A model generated the notes under the pieces. The model was not told the origin of the DNA. It worked only from the letters and a program-made list of their open reading frames with translations, and searched no databases. A DNA stretch of 11,290 bases from Candidatus Uhrbacteria bacterium RIFCSPHIGHO2_02_FULL_53_13. GTDB taxonomy: Bacteria; Patescibacteriota; Patescibacteriia; UBA9934; UBA11717. The stretch lies in the NCBI GenBank assembly GCA_001791035.1, contig MGDX01000039.1, forward strand, positions 8,108 to 19,397, read 5' to 3'. Made by a program: the position numbers and the translations under genes. Of the stretch, positions 10,502 to 11,290 are shown in pieces (positions within the stretch are counted from its first letter, which is position 1; each line of letters begins with the position of its first letter).

Positions 10502-11257
10502 ATGGAATCTTCAAAAGGATTCTTTGACGGCGTGCCGTCACAGACCAGTTTTATCTTCGGGATCATTACGGGCATTGCCGTCGTGCTTATGGTGTCGTAT
10601 CTGTTTGGACTTCCGGGGACGAGCGCGACGTCGCGCACGAATGCGCGCGTTGCCGAGAATGAAGCGGCTCTGGTAGAGGCGCCTGCCGCAGAGCTAACGC
10701 CGCCGCCTTCAGCTCCGGTTGGTCCTCTGCCTGTGATTGCCAAGGACGATCACGTTCGAGGAAACGCGAGCGCCAAGGTCGCGATCATCGAATACTCGGA
10801 CTTTGAGTGTCCGTTCTGCTCGCGCTTCCATCCCACCATGCAACAACTCCTGCAGGAGTATCCCAACGATGTCAGGTGGGTGTATCGCCACTTCCCGCTG
10901 TCGTTCCATCCGAATGCTTTGCCGGCGGCCGTGGCGTCCGAGTGCATCAACGAGCTTGGTGGCAATGACGCGTTTTGGGCGTTTGCCGACAATGTGTTTG
11001 GCAATCAGGGGGGTGTGGGGACGGCACTCTACGAAAAGATTGCGCAGGATCAGGGTATTGGTCTTGAAGCGTTCCGATCGTGTGTGGGTTCGGGCAAGTA
11101 CACGCAGGAGATTGCGCAGGAACTGGCGGCTGGACAGGCGGCTGGTGTCACTGGAACCCCCGGTTCATTTCTTGTGGACGCAAACGGACAGACACAGCTG
11201 ATTTCCGGCGCGGTACCGTACGCGCAAGTAAAGGCGGCCGTGGATGCGGCGCTCTAA
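10502..11257 (+). CDS. Membrane-anchored DsbA-family thiol:disulfide oxidoreductase
   Basis: Protein of 251 residues. One N-terminal membrane helix (16-36) is followed by an Ala/Pro-rich linker (about 50-77) and then a DsbA/thioredoxin-4-like domain (78-251). The redox motif CPFC is at 103-106 in the strand-loop IIEYSDFECPFCSRFHP. The cis-proline loop is GVTGTPGSFLV (215-225). Two further cysteines, 148 and 194, are at positions often seen in this BdbD-like subgroup and may form a second disulfide. The catalytic domain should face outside the membrane and oxidise thiols of exported proteins. AGGAGG lies 30 nt before the ATG, too far for a normal Shine-Dalgarno sequence; TATAAC at 10485-10490 could be a -10 with an 11-nt gap. 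No DsbB/VKOR partner is in view. Confidence 0.92.
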   Translation: MESSKGFFDGVPSQTSFIFGIITGIAVVLMVSYLFGLPGTSATSRTNARVAENEAALVEAPAAELTPPPSAPVGPLPVIAKDDHVRGNASAKVAIIEYSDFECPFCSRFHPTMQQLLQEYPNDVRWVYRHFPLSFHPNALPAAVASECINELGGNDAFWAFADNVFGNQGGVGTALYEKIAQDQGIGLEAFRSCVGSGKYTQEIAQELAAGQAAGVTGTPGSFLVDANGQTQLISGAVPYAQVKAAVDAAL

Positions 11258-11290
11258 CATCAGACACGGCTCCTTCTTGAAAACGAACAC

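Overview
The window reads as a stretch of chromosome from a member of the Candidate Phyla Radiation (Patescibacteria). I infer this from gene content and style. There are single-pass membrane proteins with thrombospondin type 3 (TSP3) calcium repeats, a half-length MFS permease, a short Cys-bearing DUF378 protein, almost no Shine-Dalgarno sequences, and many -10 boxes placed directly against start codons. Short dispersed repeats fill the intergenic gaps. TGA is an ordinary stop (at the end of the third TSP3 gene and of ybeY), so the recoded Gracilibacteria/Absconditabacteria are excluded. A finer assignment is not possible from sequence reading alone.

Layout. Positions 1-1238 hold a secreted-domain protein with six Cys-pair repeats plus TSP3 repeats (140-982), bracketed by inverted copies of a 49-bp dispersed repeat. 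Positions 1239-3827 form a tightly packed plus-strand run: two more TSP3 membrane proteins, ybeY (rRNA maturation endonuclease) and dgkA (lipid kinase), with 4-bp overlaps or single-digit gaps. ftsA (3863-5125) has its own promoter at the end of dgkA. A 417-bp gap follows, with a 160-bp imperfect palindrome, short repeats, an extended -10 promoter and two copies of a 19-bp palindrome. Then come ftsZ (5543-6787), nrdR (6817-7284) and pyruvate kinase (7383-8765), all on the plus strand.

Positions 8808-9952 are on the minus strand: tRNA-Asp(GTC) with its own promoter and terminator, a DUF378 membrane protein and a six-helix MFS half-transporter. Convergent with pyk there are two perfect DnaA-box 9-mers, with a third upstream of the DUF378 gene. 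The last part (10059-11257) is on the plus strand again: an unrecognised small membrane protein and a membrane-anchored DsbA-type thioredoxin-fold oxidoreductase.

How the parts fit. The core is a division and envelope neighbourhood (ybeY, dgkA, ftsA, ftsZ), preceded by surface-exposed calcium-binding proteins. The DsbA-like protein could supply disulfides to extracytoplasmic Cys-rich proteins such as the first gene product, but this is inference.

Most interesting signals: (1) a 19-bp palindrome shared by the ftsZ leader (twice) and the DUF378 promoter, probably a common operator; (2) -10 hexamers exactly 6 nt (four genes) or 9 nt (two genes) before ATG, implying leaderless or near-leaderless mRNAs; (3) the Cys-pair repeat protein; (4) the large hairpin element between ftsA and ftsZ; (5) three perfect DnaA boxes within about 1 kb and nowhere else in the window.
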